DNA from: Sphingomonas liriopis
GTDB taxonomy: Bacteria; Pseudomonadota; Alphaproteobacteria; Sphingomonadales; Sphingomonadaceae
Assembly: GCF_024211255.1 (NCBI RefSeq)
Contig: NZ_JAMLDY010000016.1
Span: 1 to 64,000, forward strand
DNA: 64,000 nucleotides
Reading direction: 5' to 3'
Under the pieces are notes generated by a model. That model ran no database searches and was not told the DNA's origin. It worked only from the letters and a program-made list of their open reading frames with translations. Position 1 is the first letter of the stretch; every line of letters begins with the position of its first letter. This document shows, piece after piece, positions 23,861-32,886 of the stretch. The position numbers were made by a program, and so were the translations under genes.

Positions 23861-25039
23861 TCAACGGTTGGCGGCGATGATCTGGCGGATGCGGGCCTCG
23901 ACCGCGGGGTCGCCGCCATCGACGGGCTTGTTGCCATAGGCCTGCGCCGCCGGCCGGCCGAGGCGCTGGCCGCCGAGGTTCGCGGTATCGACCGTCGCAT
24001 TGACCGACAGGCCGACGCGCAAGGGATTGCGGACCAGTTCGTTGGGATCGAGGCCGATACGCACCGGCACGCGCTGGACGATCTTGATCCAGTTGCCGGA
24101 CGCATTCTGCGGCGGCAGCAGCGCGAAGGCGTTGCCCGACCCGGCACCGACGCCGATGACATGGCCGTGGAAGACGACGTCGCCGCCATACATGTCGGCG
24201 GTCACCGTCGCGGGCTGGCCGATGCGCAGGTCCTTCAATTGCGTCTCGCGGAAATTGGCGTCGACCCACACCTTCGACAGCGGCACGACCGCCATCAGCG
24301 GCGTGCCGGCGGCGACCTGTTGCCCGATCTGCACCGTGCGCTGCGCGACGACGCCGTCGATCGGCGCGACGATGTGCATGTGGCTGCGCGTGATCGCGGC
24401 GCGGCGATAGGCGGCGGCGGCGGCGAGCACCGCGGGGTTGGTGGACGTGTCGGTGCCCTGCACGGTCGAGCGCGCCTGCGTCTGCTGGCTTTGTGCGAGG
24501 GTGAGGTTGGCGCGCGCGACCTTCACCGCATCGGCGGCGTGCGCGAGTTCCTCGCCCGAGATCGCACCCTGCGCGGCGGCACCCTGGCGGCGGGCGTAAT
24601 CGGCGGTCGCGGCGCTGAGCTGCGCGCGCGCCTGGACGACCGCTGCGCCGCTTTCGCCGACCTTCGAGAAATCGGCGCGGGTGGCGCGGACGGCGCGGGC
24701 GAGCTCCGCTTCGGCGGACGACAGCGCGACATCGGCCGTCGCGGGATCGAGGTCGAGCAGCGGGTCGCCCGCCTTCACCGTCTGCGTATTGTCGGCGTGG
24801 ATCGCGGTGATCTGGCCGGGATCGCGCGCGGTGATCGCGACGACGTCGCCGGCGACATAGGCGTCGTCGGTTTCCTGTTCGGGCTTGGCGAGCAGGAAGT
24901 GGAAGACCGCCCAGACGATCAGGCCGATCACCACGACGATCGCGAGGATAGTCAGGCCGCGGCGGCGCGCCTTGGGTTTGGCCGTATCGGGGGCCATTTC
25001 GGGCGCGGGTTGGGGAGCGGGGGCTTGCGTATCGGTCAT
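23861..25039 (-). CDS. emrA: EmrA-like membrane fusion protein
   Basis: A 392-residue adaptor. It has one membrane helix (~29-49), a lipoyl motif with TDDAYVAGDVVAITARDPGQI, a coiled coil (~105-190), THMHIVAPIDGVVAQRTVQIGQQV as second lipoyl half, and a barrel with VWVDANFRETQL. The family hallmark D-DAYV is intact. Its ATG overlaps the stop of the outer-membrane gene. The last ~25 residues (GGDPAVEARIRQIIAANR) extend beyond the usual barrel. Confidence 0.93.
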   Translation of the reverse strand: MTDTQAPAPQPAPEMAPDTAKPKARRRGLTILAIVVVIGLIVWAVFHFLLAKPEQETDDAYVAGDVVAITARDPGQITAIHADNTQTVKAGDPLLDLDPATADVALSSAEAELARAVRATRADFSKVGESGAAVVQARAQLSAATADYARRQGAAAQGAISGEELAHAADAVKVARANLTLAQSQQTQARSTVQGTDTSTNPAVLAAAAAYRRAAITRSHMHIVAPIDGVVAQRTVQIGQQVAAGTPLMAVVPLSKVWVDANFRETQLKDLRIGQPATVTADMYGGDVVFHGHVIGVGAGSGNAFALLPPQNASGNWIKIVQRVPVRIGLDPNELVRNPLRVGLSVNATVDTANLGGQRLGRPAAQAYGNKPVDGGDPAVEARIRQIIAANR

Positions 25040-26442
25040 CGGGCGGGTTCCTGGGCGGACGGGACGCCGCCGCCGAGCGCCAGCACCAGCGCGACGCGCT
25101 GGCGGGCCGCATCGGCGACGAGATTGGCTTGGGCGAGCTCGGCGTCGAGCAGGCGGACGTCGTTGTCGACGAGGTCGAGCTTGCTATCGAGCCCGCTCGA
25201 GACGCGGATCGCGTTGAGGCGGTTGGTTTCGCCGAAGCCGCGCACGACCTCTGCGGTGCGCGCGCGCTGCTGCGCGAGGTTGCCGATCAGCGCGATGGCG
25301 TCCGCCGCCTCGCGCACCGCGCCGATGACGCGGTCGTTGTAATCGGCGGTGGCGAGGTCGAGGCCTGCGGTGGCGCCGGCGAGGTCGGCCTTCAGCCGGC
25401 CGTTGTCGAACAGCGGCAGATGGATCGCCGGCCCGGCGCCGACGGTGCCGGCGTCGAGGCTGAGCAGATTGCCGAGGCCGACCGCCTGGAAACCGGCCAG
25501 CGCGGCGAGGTTGACGTTCGGATAGAAGGCGCGGCGCGCGACCTGACGGCCGGCGGCGGCGGCCTCGATCCGCGCCTGTGCCGCGGCGATGTCGGGACGG
25601 CGGGCGAGCAGGTCGGCGGGAACGCGCGCAGGCAGCGGCAAGGCGGTGTCGAGACGCAGCGTCGCCGGGCGGATCGCGGCGGCATAATCGGGGCCGCGGG
25701 CCGCCAGCGCGGCGAGCGCGTTGGTGGCGAGCGCGCGGGCACCCTCGGCCCGGACCAGCGCGGTCTGCGCCTGCGCGAGCAGGGTCTGCGCGGCGACCGC
25801 CTGCAGGTTGCTCGCCAGCCGGTTGCGGATGCGCACGTTGACGAGGCGCAGCGAATCGGTGCGCGTGGCGATGGTGCGGCGGGCGATCGCCGCCTGCGCC
25901 TCGGCACGGGCGAGGTCGATATAGGTCTGGACGACCGAGCCGGCGATCGCGAGCCGCGCGGCGGCGAGGTCGAGGCCCGCGGCGCGGGTCGAGGCGCGCG
26001 CGCCTTCGATCGCCGCCTTCTGCCGCCCGAACAGGTCGAGGTTCCACGACAGGTTCGCCTGCGCCTGGCCGATGAAGCGGACGGTGCCGGCATAGGGCGG
26101 CGGGATGGTGTAGCGGCCCGACAGGCGGCTGACCTGCGCCGAGCCGTCGAACGAGACGTCGGGGCCATTGGCGGCGTCGCGGCTGGCGAGCACCGCCTGC
26201 GCCTGCGCCACGCGGGCGAGCGCGGCGTCGAGCGTGGGATTGCCCGCGGTCGCATCGGCGACGAGGCGGTCGAGCTGCGGATCGCCGAACGCCGTCCACC
26301 AGTTGTCGGAAATCGCCGGTGCGGCTTCGGGCGCGAGGCCGAGCGCGGTCGGTGCCACGGGTGTCACCGCGGGCGGGCTGGCGGGAATCGCGCAGGCGCT
26401 GGCGAGCAGCAGCGCGGCGGGGGACAATCGGGTGATCTTCAC
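25036..26442 (-). CDS. NodT-type efflux outer-membrane lipoprotein
   Basis: A 468-residue outer-membrane channel lipoprotein. The GTG start at 26442 overlaps the marR stop (GTGA) and gives a lipoprotein signal ending LASAC. DNWWTAFGDPQLDRLV and the two halves rich in coiled-coil (AQAQIEAA-like) segments are typical. It serves EmrA/EmrB as exit duct. This intact copy shows what the N-terminus of the similar gene at 7468-9147 should look like. Confidence 0.92.
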   Translation of the reverse strand: MKITRLSPAALLLASACAIPASPPAVTPVAPTALGLAPEAAPAISDNWWTAFGDPQLDRLVADATAGNPTLDAALARVAQAQAVLASRDAANGPDVSFDGSAQVSRLSGRYTIPPPYAGTVRFIGQAQANLSWNLDLFGRQKAAIEGARASTRAAGLDLAAARLAIAGSVVQTYIDLARAEAQAAIARRTIATRTDSLRLVNVRIRNRLASNLQAVAAQTLLAQAQTALVRAEGARALATNALAALAARGPDYAAAIRPATLRLDTALPLPARVPADLLARRPDIAAAQARIEAAAAGRQVARRAFYPNVNLAALAGFQAVGLGNLLSLDAGTVGAGPAIHLPLFDNGRLKADLAGATAGLDLATADYNDRVIGAVREAADAIALIGNLAQQRARTAEVVRGFGETNRLNAIRVSSGLDSKLDLVDNDVRLLDAELAQANLVADAARQRVALVLALGGGVPSAQEPAR

Positions 26443-26912
26443 GCGAGGACGCCTTGGTCGAGGGGCTGCTGGAGGGTGTCGCGGAGCCGCTGGAGGAGGC
26501 GGGTCAGATCGCGGATGTCCTGGTCGTCCCAATCGCCGACCCAGACGTTCCATACCCGGATCACCCGGTCGCGGACCTCGGCGGCGATGCGGTCGCCCGC
26601 CGGGGTCAGCGCGAGGCGGACGACGCGCCGGTCCCCGTCGCCGTCGCGGTCGCGCACCACCCAGCCGCGCTCCTCGAGCGTATCGACCAGCCGCGTCGTC
26701 GCGCCCTTGTCGTAACACAGGTCGCGCGCGATCTCCGCGCAGGTGGTCGCACGATTGAAATGCAGCGCGACCAGGGCGCTCCATTGCGTCTTGGTGATGT
26801 CGGCGGCGGCGAAGATCGGTTCGAGCGCGGCGGCGCCGAGCTGCTCCGACCGGCGGAGCAGATAGCCGATCGAGTTTTCCGGATGAAAGTTCGAGTCGGA
26901 ATAGAAGGCCAT
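26439..26912 (-). CDS. MarR-family repressor of the efflux operon
   Basis: A 157-residue winged-helix regulator (from MAFYSDSNFHPENSIGYLL). It has DITKTQWSALVAL, recognition region CAEIARDLCYDKGATTRLVDTLEERGWVVR and wing RDGDGDRRVVRLALT. MarR proteins of this setting release DNA when they bind the drug. A longer frame to 26987 exists, but it would cross the palindromic operator; the ATG at 26912 is preferred though its RBS is poor. It is the first gene of the operon and probably autoregulated. Confidence 0.9.
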   Translation of the reverse strand: MAFYSDSNFHPENSIGYLLRRSEQLGAAALEPIFAAADITKTQWSALVALHFNRATTCAEIARDLCYDKGATTRLVDTLEERGWVVRDRDGDGDRRVVRLALTPAGDRIAAEVRDRVIRVWNVWVGDWDDQDIRDLTRLLQRLRDTLQQPLDQGVLA

Positions 26913-26915
26913 ATG

Positions 26916-26947
26916 GTTGCCATGGCAACGGTTGCCGCGGCAGTCAA
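26916..26947 (-). promoter_or_regulatory. Double palindromic operator at the marR promoter
   Basis: A perfect 14-bp palindrome GTTGCCATGGCAAC (26916-26929) is followed at 15-bp pitch by GTTGCCGCGGCAGT (26931-26944), a near-perfect second copy. TTGACT (26947-26942 on the minus strand), a -35-like hexamer, abuts and overlaps them. The site is four bases before the preferred marR start. This is the arrangement expected for autorepression by the MarR dimer. Confidence 0.75.
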
Positions 26948-26994
26948 TGCTTTGTTGCGGAATGTTGCTGCGCTTTGAGGCGTGCATTCTTCCT

Positions 26995-27062
26995 CCGTTC
27001 GCCCCTCAGCCTGTCGAAGGGCGGTGAGACTCATCGTACTTCGACAGGCTCGGCACGAACGG
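26995..27062. repeat. Intergenic repeat, family C (short form)
   Basis: CGTTCGCCCCTCAGCCTGTCGAAGG and TTCGACAGGCTCGGCACGAACG form the two arms, with ~18 bp between them. It lies in the divergent gap between marR and the aminotransferase fusion gene. Confidence 0.8.
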
Positions 27063-27135
27063 TGGGGCGGGGCGGACGCTGTCCCGGTCCTTTGGCGGTC
27101 ATCGCTAACGGGTTCTTAGGAGCGGTGACGTAGGC

Positions 27136-29664
27136 GTGCGGTTCGACTTTTCAGGACCGTTGCCCATGGAATTCCCGCTGATCGCGCCGCGGCCGCCCCG
27201 GCTGAGCGCCCTGACCGAAGGATTGCGCCGGATCGAGGCGTCGGGCGTGTTCAGCAACAACGGCCCCGAAGTGCGCGGCTTCGAGGCGGAGATCACCGCG
27301 CAGCTGTTCGGCGGCGAGGGCGCAAGCCTGGCGGTCGGCAATGCGACATTGGGGCTGATGGTGGCGATCCGGCAGGCGGCGGGAATGCACCCGCGGCCGG
27401 GCACGCTGGCGCTGATGCCGGCGCTGACCTTTGCCGCGACCGCGCAGGCGGCGCTGTGGGCGGGGCTGACGCCGCTGGTCTGCGACGTCGAGGCCGATGG
27501 CTGGACCGCCGATCCGCGTCACGAGGAGGAATTGCTGGCCCGCTACGGCGAGCGGATCGGGGTGATCGTGCCCTATGCGACGTTCGGGACGGCGATCGAT
27601 CTCGATCGCTACGCGTGGCTGGCGCGGACCCATCGCGTCGGCGTGGTGATCGACGCGGCAGCGTCGCTCGGCACGATCGACGAGGGGGGACGCGGTTTCG
27701 GGACGGGCGCGCCGTTCACGATCGTCTATTCGATGCACGCCACCAAGACCTTCTCGGTCGCCGAGGGCGGGCTGGTCTACAGCGGCGATGCCACGCTGAT
27801 CGACCAATTGCGCGGCATGATCAACTTCGGGTTCGAGGCCGGGCGCAGCGCGACCTTGCCCGGGATCAACGCCAAATTGCCCGAGGTGATCGCGCTGATG
27901 GCGCGGGCGAAGCTCGCCGAGATCGACGCGGTGTGCGACGCGCGCGCCGCGATCGACGCGGCGTATCGCGCGGCGCTGCCGGCGTTCACGATGCAGGTGG
28001 CGACGGGGCGGCGGCAGGCGACGCAGTTCATGCCGGTGCTGTTGCCGCGCGACCTCGCCGCGCACCGCTCCGCGATCGTCGCCGCGCTCGCCGAGGACGG
28101 CGTCGGCGTCGGCCAATATTTCAGCCCGCATATCGGCGAACAGCCGCTGTTCCGCGACCATGGCCTGGTCGAGCCGACGCCGGTCGCCGACGACGTCGCC
28201 GCGCGGATGCTGAGCCTGCCGATCACCGATGCGATGACGCCGGCGGATGCGCCGGTGATCGCCGCGCGGCTGATCGCGGCGATCGAGCGCGTCGCCGATG
28301 GCGCGGCGGGGCGTGTCGGCCTGAGGACGGAGGAGCGTAGCGTGGCGACGGATCTGGCGACGGTGGTGATCGGCGGCGGGCCGGCGGGCACCGCGATGCT
28401 GACGTCGGCGAGCAAGCAGGACAAACTGGTGCCGCTGGCCGAGGCGGGGCTGGCGATCGTCGAGCGGCGGACGCGGATGGGGGCGGGCGAGCTCGGCTCC
28501 TATGCGATCCGCTCGGACACGACCGCGGAGACGTTCCTGTCGGCGGTGAAGGACAACCCGCATCCCGAACTCGCCGCGCTGGCGCAGCATCCCGCCGGGC
28601 AGCTGATGGAACGCTATGTCGGCGAACTGGGCGCGCCGCTCGCCGATACCGCGCCGCTGCTGACCGCGACCGCGGATCGGCTGAAGGCGATCGTCACGCG
28701 CCACGGCGGAGAGGTACTGACCGGCCATGACGCGACGCAGGTGCAGCGCACCGCCGATGGCCGCTGGGCGACGAGCGTCCGCGATGGCGCGGGGGCGGTG
28801 CGGACCTTGGTGTCGCGCAACGTCGTGGTGGCGACTGGGGGGTATCAGACCGATGCGCAGGTCGCGGGCAAGCGCGTCGCGGGGATGCCGCTCGGCGTGC
28901 TGGCGGGGCGGCGGCTGATGCGGTCGGACGTGCTGCTGCGCCAGGGCGGGGTCGAGGCGGTGCACGAGCGGCTGCGTGGGGTGCCGTCACCGCGAATCGC
29001 GATCGTCGGCGCGTCGACCAGCGCGATCGCTGCGGCGGTGCTGCTGCTCAAGAGTCAGCCGGGCTTCGCCTTCGGCGCGGGGGCGGTGACGATCCTGCAT
29101 CGTCAGCCGTTAAAGCCCTTCTATCCGACGATCGCGGCGGCGCATGCCGACGGCTTCCACGATTTCGACGAGAACGACATCTGCCCGGTCAGCGGCTTCG
29201 TGCTGCGGCTGGCGGGCCTGCGGCTCGAATCGCGCGAGCTCGTGTTGCGGATGCTGGCGCTGGGCGGGCGGACGCCCGATCCGCGCGTCACGTCGCACCG
29301 GATCGGCGGCGATGAGGATGCGGCGGCGCGGGAGATCATCGAAGGCGCCGATCTGGTCGTCGGCGCGCTCGGCTATCGGCCGCGGGCGGTGTCGCTGCTC
29401 GGCGTCGATGGCGCGCCGCTGGCGCTGGCGCATCACGCGGGACGGCCGATGGTCGACCGGCACTGCCGGATCCTCGATGCGCAGGACCGGCCGGTGCCGG
29501 GCGCCTATGGCATCGGCCTGTCGGCGGGGTTCGTGCCGTGGGGCAAGCTGGGCGGCGAGGCGAGCTTTACGGGCCAGGCGAATGGGCTGTGGCTGTGGCA
29601 GAACGACGTCGGGCAGATGATCGTCGACCAGTTGCTCGAGCGGGAGGCCCAGGCGGCGGCATGA
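27136..29664 (+). CDS. DegT/DnrJ aminotransferase fused to FAD/NAD(P)-binding oxidoreductase
   Basis: One frame of 842 codons holds two enzymes. Residues 1-~390 are a PLP sugar aminotransferase of the DegT/DnrJ/EryC1 type (SNNGPEVRGFE, VGNATLGLM, PALTFAATAQAA, VIDAAASLG, PLP-binding Lys204 in MHATKTFS). Residues ~405-842 are a flavoprotein with an FAD Rossmann loop (VVIGGGPAGTAM, Gly413-418), a second dinucleotide fold (IAIVGASTSAIAAAV, ~Gly625) and GALGYRP. At the joint a GTG (28342) has GGAGGAG six bases before it, so the second part can be made alone. Either a recent read-through fusion or an indel joined two genes. It overlaps the GT2 gene (ATGA). The likely role is modification of an amino sugar; the product is unknown. 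Confidence 0.82.
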   Translation: MRFDFSGPLPMEFPLIAPRPPRLSALTEGLRRIEASGVFSNNGPEVRGFEAEITAQLFGGEGASLAVGNATLGLMVAIRQAAGMHPRPGTLALMPALTFAATAQAALWAGLTPLVCDVEADGWTADPRHEEELLARYGERIGVIVPYATFGTAIDLDRYAWLARTHRVGVVIDAAASLGTIDEGGRGFGTGAPFTIVYSMHATKTFSVAEGGLVYSGDATLIDQLRGMINFGFEAGRSATLPGINAKLPEVIALMARAKLAEIDAVCDARAAIDAAYRAALPAFTMQVATGRRQATQFMPVLLPRDLAAHRSAIVAALAEDGVGVGQYFSPHIGEQPLFRDHGLVEPTPVADDVAARMLSLPITDAMTPADAPVIAARLIAAIERVADGAAGRVGLRTEERSVATDLATVVIGGGPAGTAMLTSASKQDKLVPLAEAGLAIVERRTRMGAGELGSYAIRSDTTAETFLSAVKDNPHPELAALAQHPAGQLMERYVGELGAPLADTAPLLTATADRLKAIVTRHGGEVLTGHDATQVQRTADGRWATSVRDGAGAVRTLVSRNVVVATGGYQTDAQVAGKRVAGMPLGVLAGRRLMRSDVLLRQGGVEAVHERLRGVPSPRIAIVGASTSAIAAAVLLLKSQPGFAFGAGAVTILHRQPLKPFYPTIAAAHADGFHDFDENDICPVSGFVLRLAGLRLESRELVLRMLALGGRTPDPRVTSHRIGGDEDAAAREIIEGADLVVGALGYRPRAVSLLGVDGAPLALAHHAGRPMVDRHCRILDAQDRPVPGAYGIGLSAGFVPWGKLGGEASFTGQANGLWLWQNDVGQMIVDQLLEREAQAAA

Positions 29665-30746
29665 CCGGCGGCATGACCGGCGCGCCGATCGTCTCGGTCG
29701 TCATCCCCGGTTACAACGGGGCGGCGTTCATCGGCGAGACGCTGGAATCGCTCGAGCGCCAGACGCTGACCGATTGGGAGGCGATCGTCGTCGACGATTG
29801 CTCCGCCGACGACACGCGCGCGCTGGTGCGCGGCTGGCCCGATCCCCGCGTGCGGCTGATCGAAAACGAGGTGAACGGCGGCCCGGTGCGCACCCGCAAC
29901 CGTGGCGTGGGCGAAGCGCGCGGGCGCTATGTCGCGGGGCTCGACCAGGACGATCTGTGCCTGCCCGAACGGCTGGCGATGCAGGTCGCGTATCTGGAGG
30001 CGCATCCCGACGTCGTGCTGGTCGGTGCGCAGGCGCAGCAGCTGCGCGGCACGCGCGTGTCGGCGATGCATTATGCCCCGCATACCACGCCCGATCTGAT
30101 CGCGTGGCTCGGCTGGATCGAAAATCCGCTGGTCTGGTCGACGGTGATGGTGCGCGCCACGGTGGCGCATGCGCTCGATCCGTTCACCCGGCCCGAGATC
30201 CTCTATGCCGAGGATTTCGACCTGTACCATCGCGTGGCGGCCTTCGGGCGGGTGGCGCGGATCGATACGCCGTTGCTGCTGTACCGCCAGCATGACGGTG
30301 GCGCGTCGAAGCGGTTCACCGAGACGATGCGCGCGTCAGCGATGCGGGTGCTGGCCGAGCGGCATGCGGCGCTGCTGGGGGAAGAGGCGGCGGCGGCGCT
30401 CGCGCGGCTGCTGGTGCTGCACAACATGGGCGGGGTGCCGGTGCCCGACCGCGCGACGCTGGTGCGGCTGGGCGAGGGGATCGCGGCGCTGCAGGCGGCG
30501 TTCCTCGCCGAGGCGCGGCCCGATGCGGAGAGTGCGAAGCTGATCCGCTGGGAAACGGCGCGGCGCTGGGGCGCGATCGGGCGCGCGGGGTTGCGCTCGG
30601 GTGCGGTCGGGCTGGGGGACGTGCTCGCGGCGCGGCCGCCGCATCTCGGGCTGGGCTATGCGGGGCTGGGGACGCTGCTCGGCTCCGCGGCGGTGGGCGC
30701 GGTGCGACGGGTTCGCGCGACGGCGCGGAGACGCGGAGACGGGTGA
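29661..30746 (+). CDS. Family 2 glycosyltransferase
   Basis: A 361-residue GT-A enzyme: PIVSVVIPGYNGAAFIGETLESL, VVDDCSADDT, and the donor/metal motif LDQDD (aspartates near residue 95). The acceptor side includes EDFDLYHRV. C-terminal residues ~290-350 form a helical tail. The start at 29661 overlaps the previous stop, so it likely transfers the sugar made by that enzyme. The last ~11 codons (VRATARRRGDG) are encoded by half a family E repeat, so the original C-terminus has been replaced. Confidence 0.87.
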   Translation: MTGGMTGAPIVSVVIPGYNGAAFIGETLESLERQTLTDWEAIVVDDCSADDTRALVRGWPDPRVRLIENEVNGGPVRTRNRGVGEARGRYVAGLDQDDLCLPERLAMQVAYLEAHPDVVLVGAQAQQLRGTRVSAMHYAPHTTPDLIAWLGWIENPLVWSTVMVRATVAHALDPFTRPEILYAEDFDLYHRVAAFGRVARIDTPLLLYRQHDGGASKRFTETMRASAMRVLAERHAALLGEEAAAALARLLVLHNMGGVPVPDRATLVRLGEGIAALQAAFLAEARPDAESAKLIRWETARRWGAIGRAGLRSGAVGLGDVLAARPPHLGLGYAGLGTLLGSAAVGAVRRVRATARRRGDG

Positions 30747-30796
30747 GGGCGGATGCCGTTTCCTTCCGCGTCATCCTCGCGGAGGCGGGAATGACG
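30711..30796. repeat. Chimeric repeat: half family E plus family B
   Basis: GTTCGCGCGACGGCGCGGAG (30711 on) is one arm of family E and encodes the end of the GT2 protein. CGTCATCCTCGCGGAGGCGG to AATGACG (30769-30796) is a family B hairpin. It lies between convergent genes. Confidence 0.65.
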
Positions 30797-30817
30797 ATGG
30801 GTAGAGCGGCGCGCGCC

Positions 30818-31690
30818 CTACAACGTCCGGATGATCCCCGAGAAATCGGTCGTGCCGTGGCCTTGCGCGACGAACGCCTCGTATAGCTCCGTCGCGTGCG
30901 TGCCGAGCGGGGTGGTGGCGCCGGCCTCCTGCGCCGCCTGCATCGCCAGCCGCAGGTCCTTGAGCATCAGCGCCGCGGCGAACCCGCCCTGGTAATCGCG
31001 GTCAGCGGGGGTCTCGGGGCCGACGCCGGGGACGGGGCAATAGCTGGTCATCGACCAGCTCTGCCCCGAACTGACCGAGGAGATGTCGTAGAAGGTCTGC
31101 AGGTCGAGCCCCAGCCGTTCGGCGAGCCGGAACGCCTCGCACGTCGCGATCATCGTCGCGCCGAGCAGCATGTTGTTCGCCATCTTCGCGGCCTGGCCGG
31201 CGCCGCTGGTGCCGGCGTGGATCACCGCTTTGCCCATCTGCGCAAGGAACGGCTGCGCGCGGTCGAACGCGTCCTGCGGCCCGCCGACCATGAAGGTGAG
31301 CGTGCCGGCCTGTGCCGCCGCGATCCCGCCAGAGACGGGGGCGTCGACCGCGGCGAGCCCCTTCGCGCCGGCGGCGGTGGCGACGCGGCGCGCGGTGGCG
31401 ACGTCGATCGTCGAACAATCGATCAGGATCGCCGCAGGCGGCGCGTGGCCGAAGACCGCGTCGGCATAGACGCTTTCGACATGGGCACCGGCGGGGAGCA
31501 TGGTGACGATCGCCTCCGCGCCCTCAACCGCCTCGGCGGCGGAAGCGACGGGGAGGCAGCCGGCCTGCTTCGCCTTGGCCAGCGCATCGGCGCTGAGGTC
31601 GAAGGCGCGGACGTCGTGCCCCGCCTTCGCGAGGTTGGCGGCCATCCCGCCACCCATGTTGCCGAGGCCGATGAAGGCGACGCGTGCCAT
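30818..31690 (-). CDS. mmsB: 3-hydroxyisobutyrate dehydrogenase
   Basis: A 290-residue NAD-dependent dehydrogenase of valine catabolism, oxidising 3-hydroxyisobutyrate to methylmalonate semialdehyde. It has the NAD loop FIGLGNMGGGMA, the substrate motif DAPVSGGIAAAQAGTL and the catalytic Lys in GAGQAAKMANN. It is last in the operon mmsA, lipoprotein, acyl-CoA dehydrogenase, mmsB; its product is the substrate of MmsA. Confidence 0.95.
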   Translation of the reverse strand: MARVAFIGLGNMGGGMAANLAKAGHDVRAFDLSADALAKAKQAGCLPVASAAEAVEGAEAIVTMLPAGAHVESVYADAVFGHAPPAAILIDCSTIDVATARRVATAAGAKGLAAVDAPVSGGIAAAQAGTLTFMVGGPQDAFDRAQPFLAQMGKAVIHAGTSGAGQAAKMANNMLLGATMIATCEAFRLAERLGLDLQTFYDISSVSSGQSWSMTSYCPVPGVGPETPADRDYQGGFAAALMLKDLRLAMQAAQEAGATTPLGTHATELYEAFVAQGHGTTDFSGIIRTL

Positions 31691-31733
31691 GTCTTGCTCT
31701 CCTGTTCTGATGGGATCGACCCTCCCGCTGGTA

Positions 31734-32879
31734 TTACTGCCGCAGCAGATCGCGGCCGACGATCATCCGCATCACCTGGTTGGTGCCCTCCAGGATCGAA
31801 TGGACGCGCAGGTCGCGCCAGAAGCGCTCGACCGGATAATCCATCAGATAGCCGTAGCCGCCGTGCAACTGGAGCGCGCGATCGACCACCGACGATCCCA
31901 TGTCGGTGGCGAGCCGCTTGGCCATCGCGGCGAAGCGCGTCTTGTCGGGGGCGTTGGCGGTGACCTTGGCCGCGGCCATGTAGAGCAAGGCGCGCGCCGC
32001 CTCGAGCTCGGTCGCCATGTCGGCGAGGGTGAATTGCGTGTTCTGGAAATCCGCGATCGCCTGGCCGAACTGCTTGCGATCCTTGGTATATCGCACCGCC
32101 TCGTCGAGGCAGCGCTGCGCGCCACCGAGGCTGCACGCGCCGATGTTGAGCCGGCCGCCGTCGAGGCCCATCATCGCGATGCGGAAGCCTTCGCCCTCCG
32201 CACCGACGAGATTTTCCGCCGGCACGCGCACGTTGTCGAACATCACCTGCCGGGTGGGTTGCGAATGCCAGCCCAGTTTGCGTTCGTTGGCGCCGAACGA
32301 CACGCCGGGCATGTCCTTCTCGATCACCAGCGCGGAAATGCCCTTGGGCCCGTCCTCGCCGGTGCGGACCATCGTGACGTACACCTCGTTCTCGCCGGCG
32401 CCGGAGATGAACTGCTTCGAGCCGGTGACGAGGTAATCATTGCCGTCCTTCACTGCGCGCGTCTTGAGCGCGGCGGCGTCGGAGCCCGAGCCGGGTTCGG
32501 TCAGGCAATAGCTCGCCAGCCGGTCCATCGTGACGAGGCTCGGCAGGTATTTGTCCTTCACCGCCGGCGAGCCGAAGCGATCGATCATCCACGACGCCAT
32601 GTTGTGGATCGAGACGAACGCGCTGGTCGAGGGACAGCCATAGGCCATCGCCTCCATGATGAGCGCCGCCTCCAGCCGGCCGAGCGCGATGCCCCCGCTC
32701 TCTTCCGACACGTAGATCGCGGCGAAGCCCAACTCGGCCGCCGCCTTGATCGTCTCGCGCGGGAAAATGTGCCGCTCGTCCCATTCGGCCGCGAACGGCG
32801 TGATACGGTCGGCGGTAAAGCGGCGCGCGAGATCCTGGATCTCGCGCTGATCGTCGGTGAGGTCGAACTGGTTTTCCAT
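31734..32879 (-). CDS. Acyl-CoA dehydrogenase, probably isobutyryl-CoA dehydrogenase
   Basis: A 381-residue flavoenzyme. It shows YCLTEPGSGSDAAAL, FISGAGENEVY, WHSQPTRQVMFDNVRVP, RKQFGQAIADFQ and LHGGYGY, with the catalytic base Glu of SILEGTNQVMRM near residue 365. Its place between mmsA and mmsB makes isobutyryl-CoA (valine branch) the probable substrate; a 2-methyl branched-chain specificity is the alternative. Confidence 0.9.
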   Translation of the reverse strand: MENQFDLTDDQREIQDLARRFTADRITPFAAEWDERHIFPRETIKAAAELGFAAIYVSEESGGIALGRLEAALIMEAMAYGCPSTSAFVSIHNMASWMIDRFGSPAVKDKYLPSLVTMDRLASYCLTEPGSGSDAAALKTRAVKDGNDYLVTGSKQFISGAGENEVYVTMVRTGEDGPKGISALVIEKDMPGVSFGANERKLGWHSQPTRQVMFDNVRVPAENLVGAEGEGFRIAMMGLDGGRLNIGACSLGGAQRCLDEAVRYTKDRKQFGQAIADFQNTQFTLADMATELEAARALLYMAAAKVTANAPDKTRFAAMAKRLATDMGSSVVDRALQLHGGYGYLMDYPVERFWRDLRVHSILEGTNQVMRMIVGRDLLRQ

Positions 32880-32886
32880 GAAATCC

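Noticed and set aside
26913..26987. Longer MarR start at 26987
   Set aside because: It would translate through the palindromic operator and the -35-like box; the extra residues (Cys/His/Arg-rich) do not match the family.
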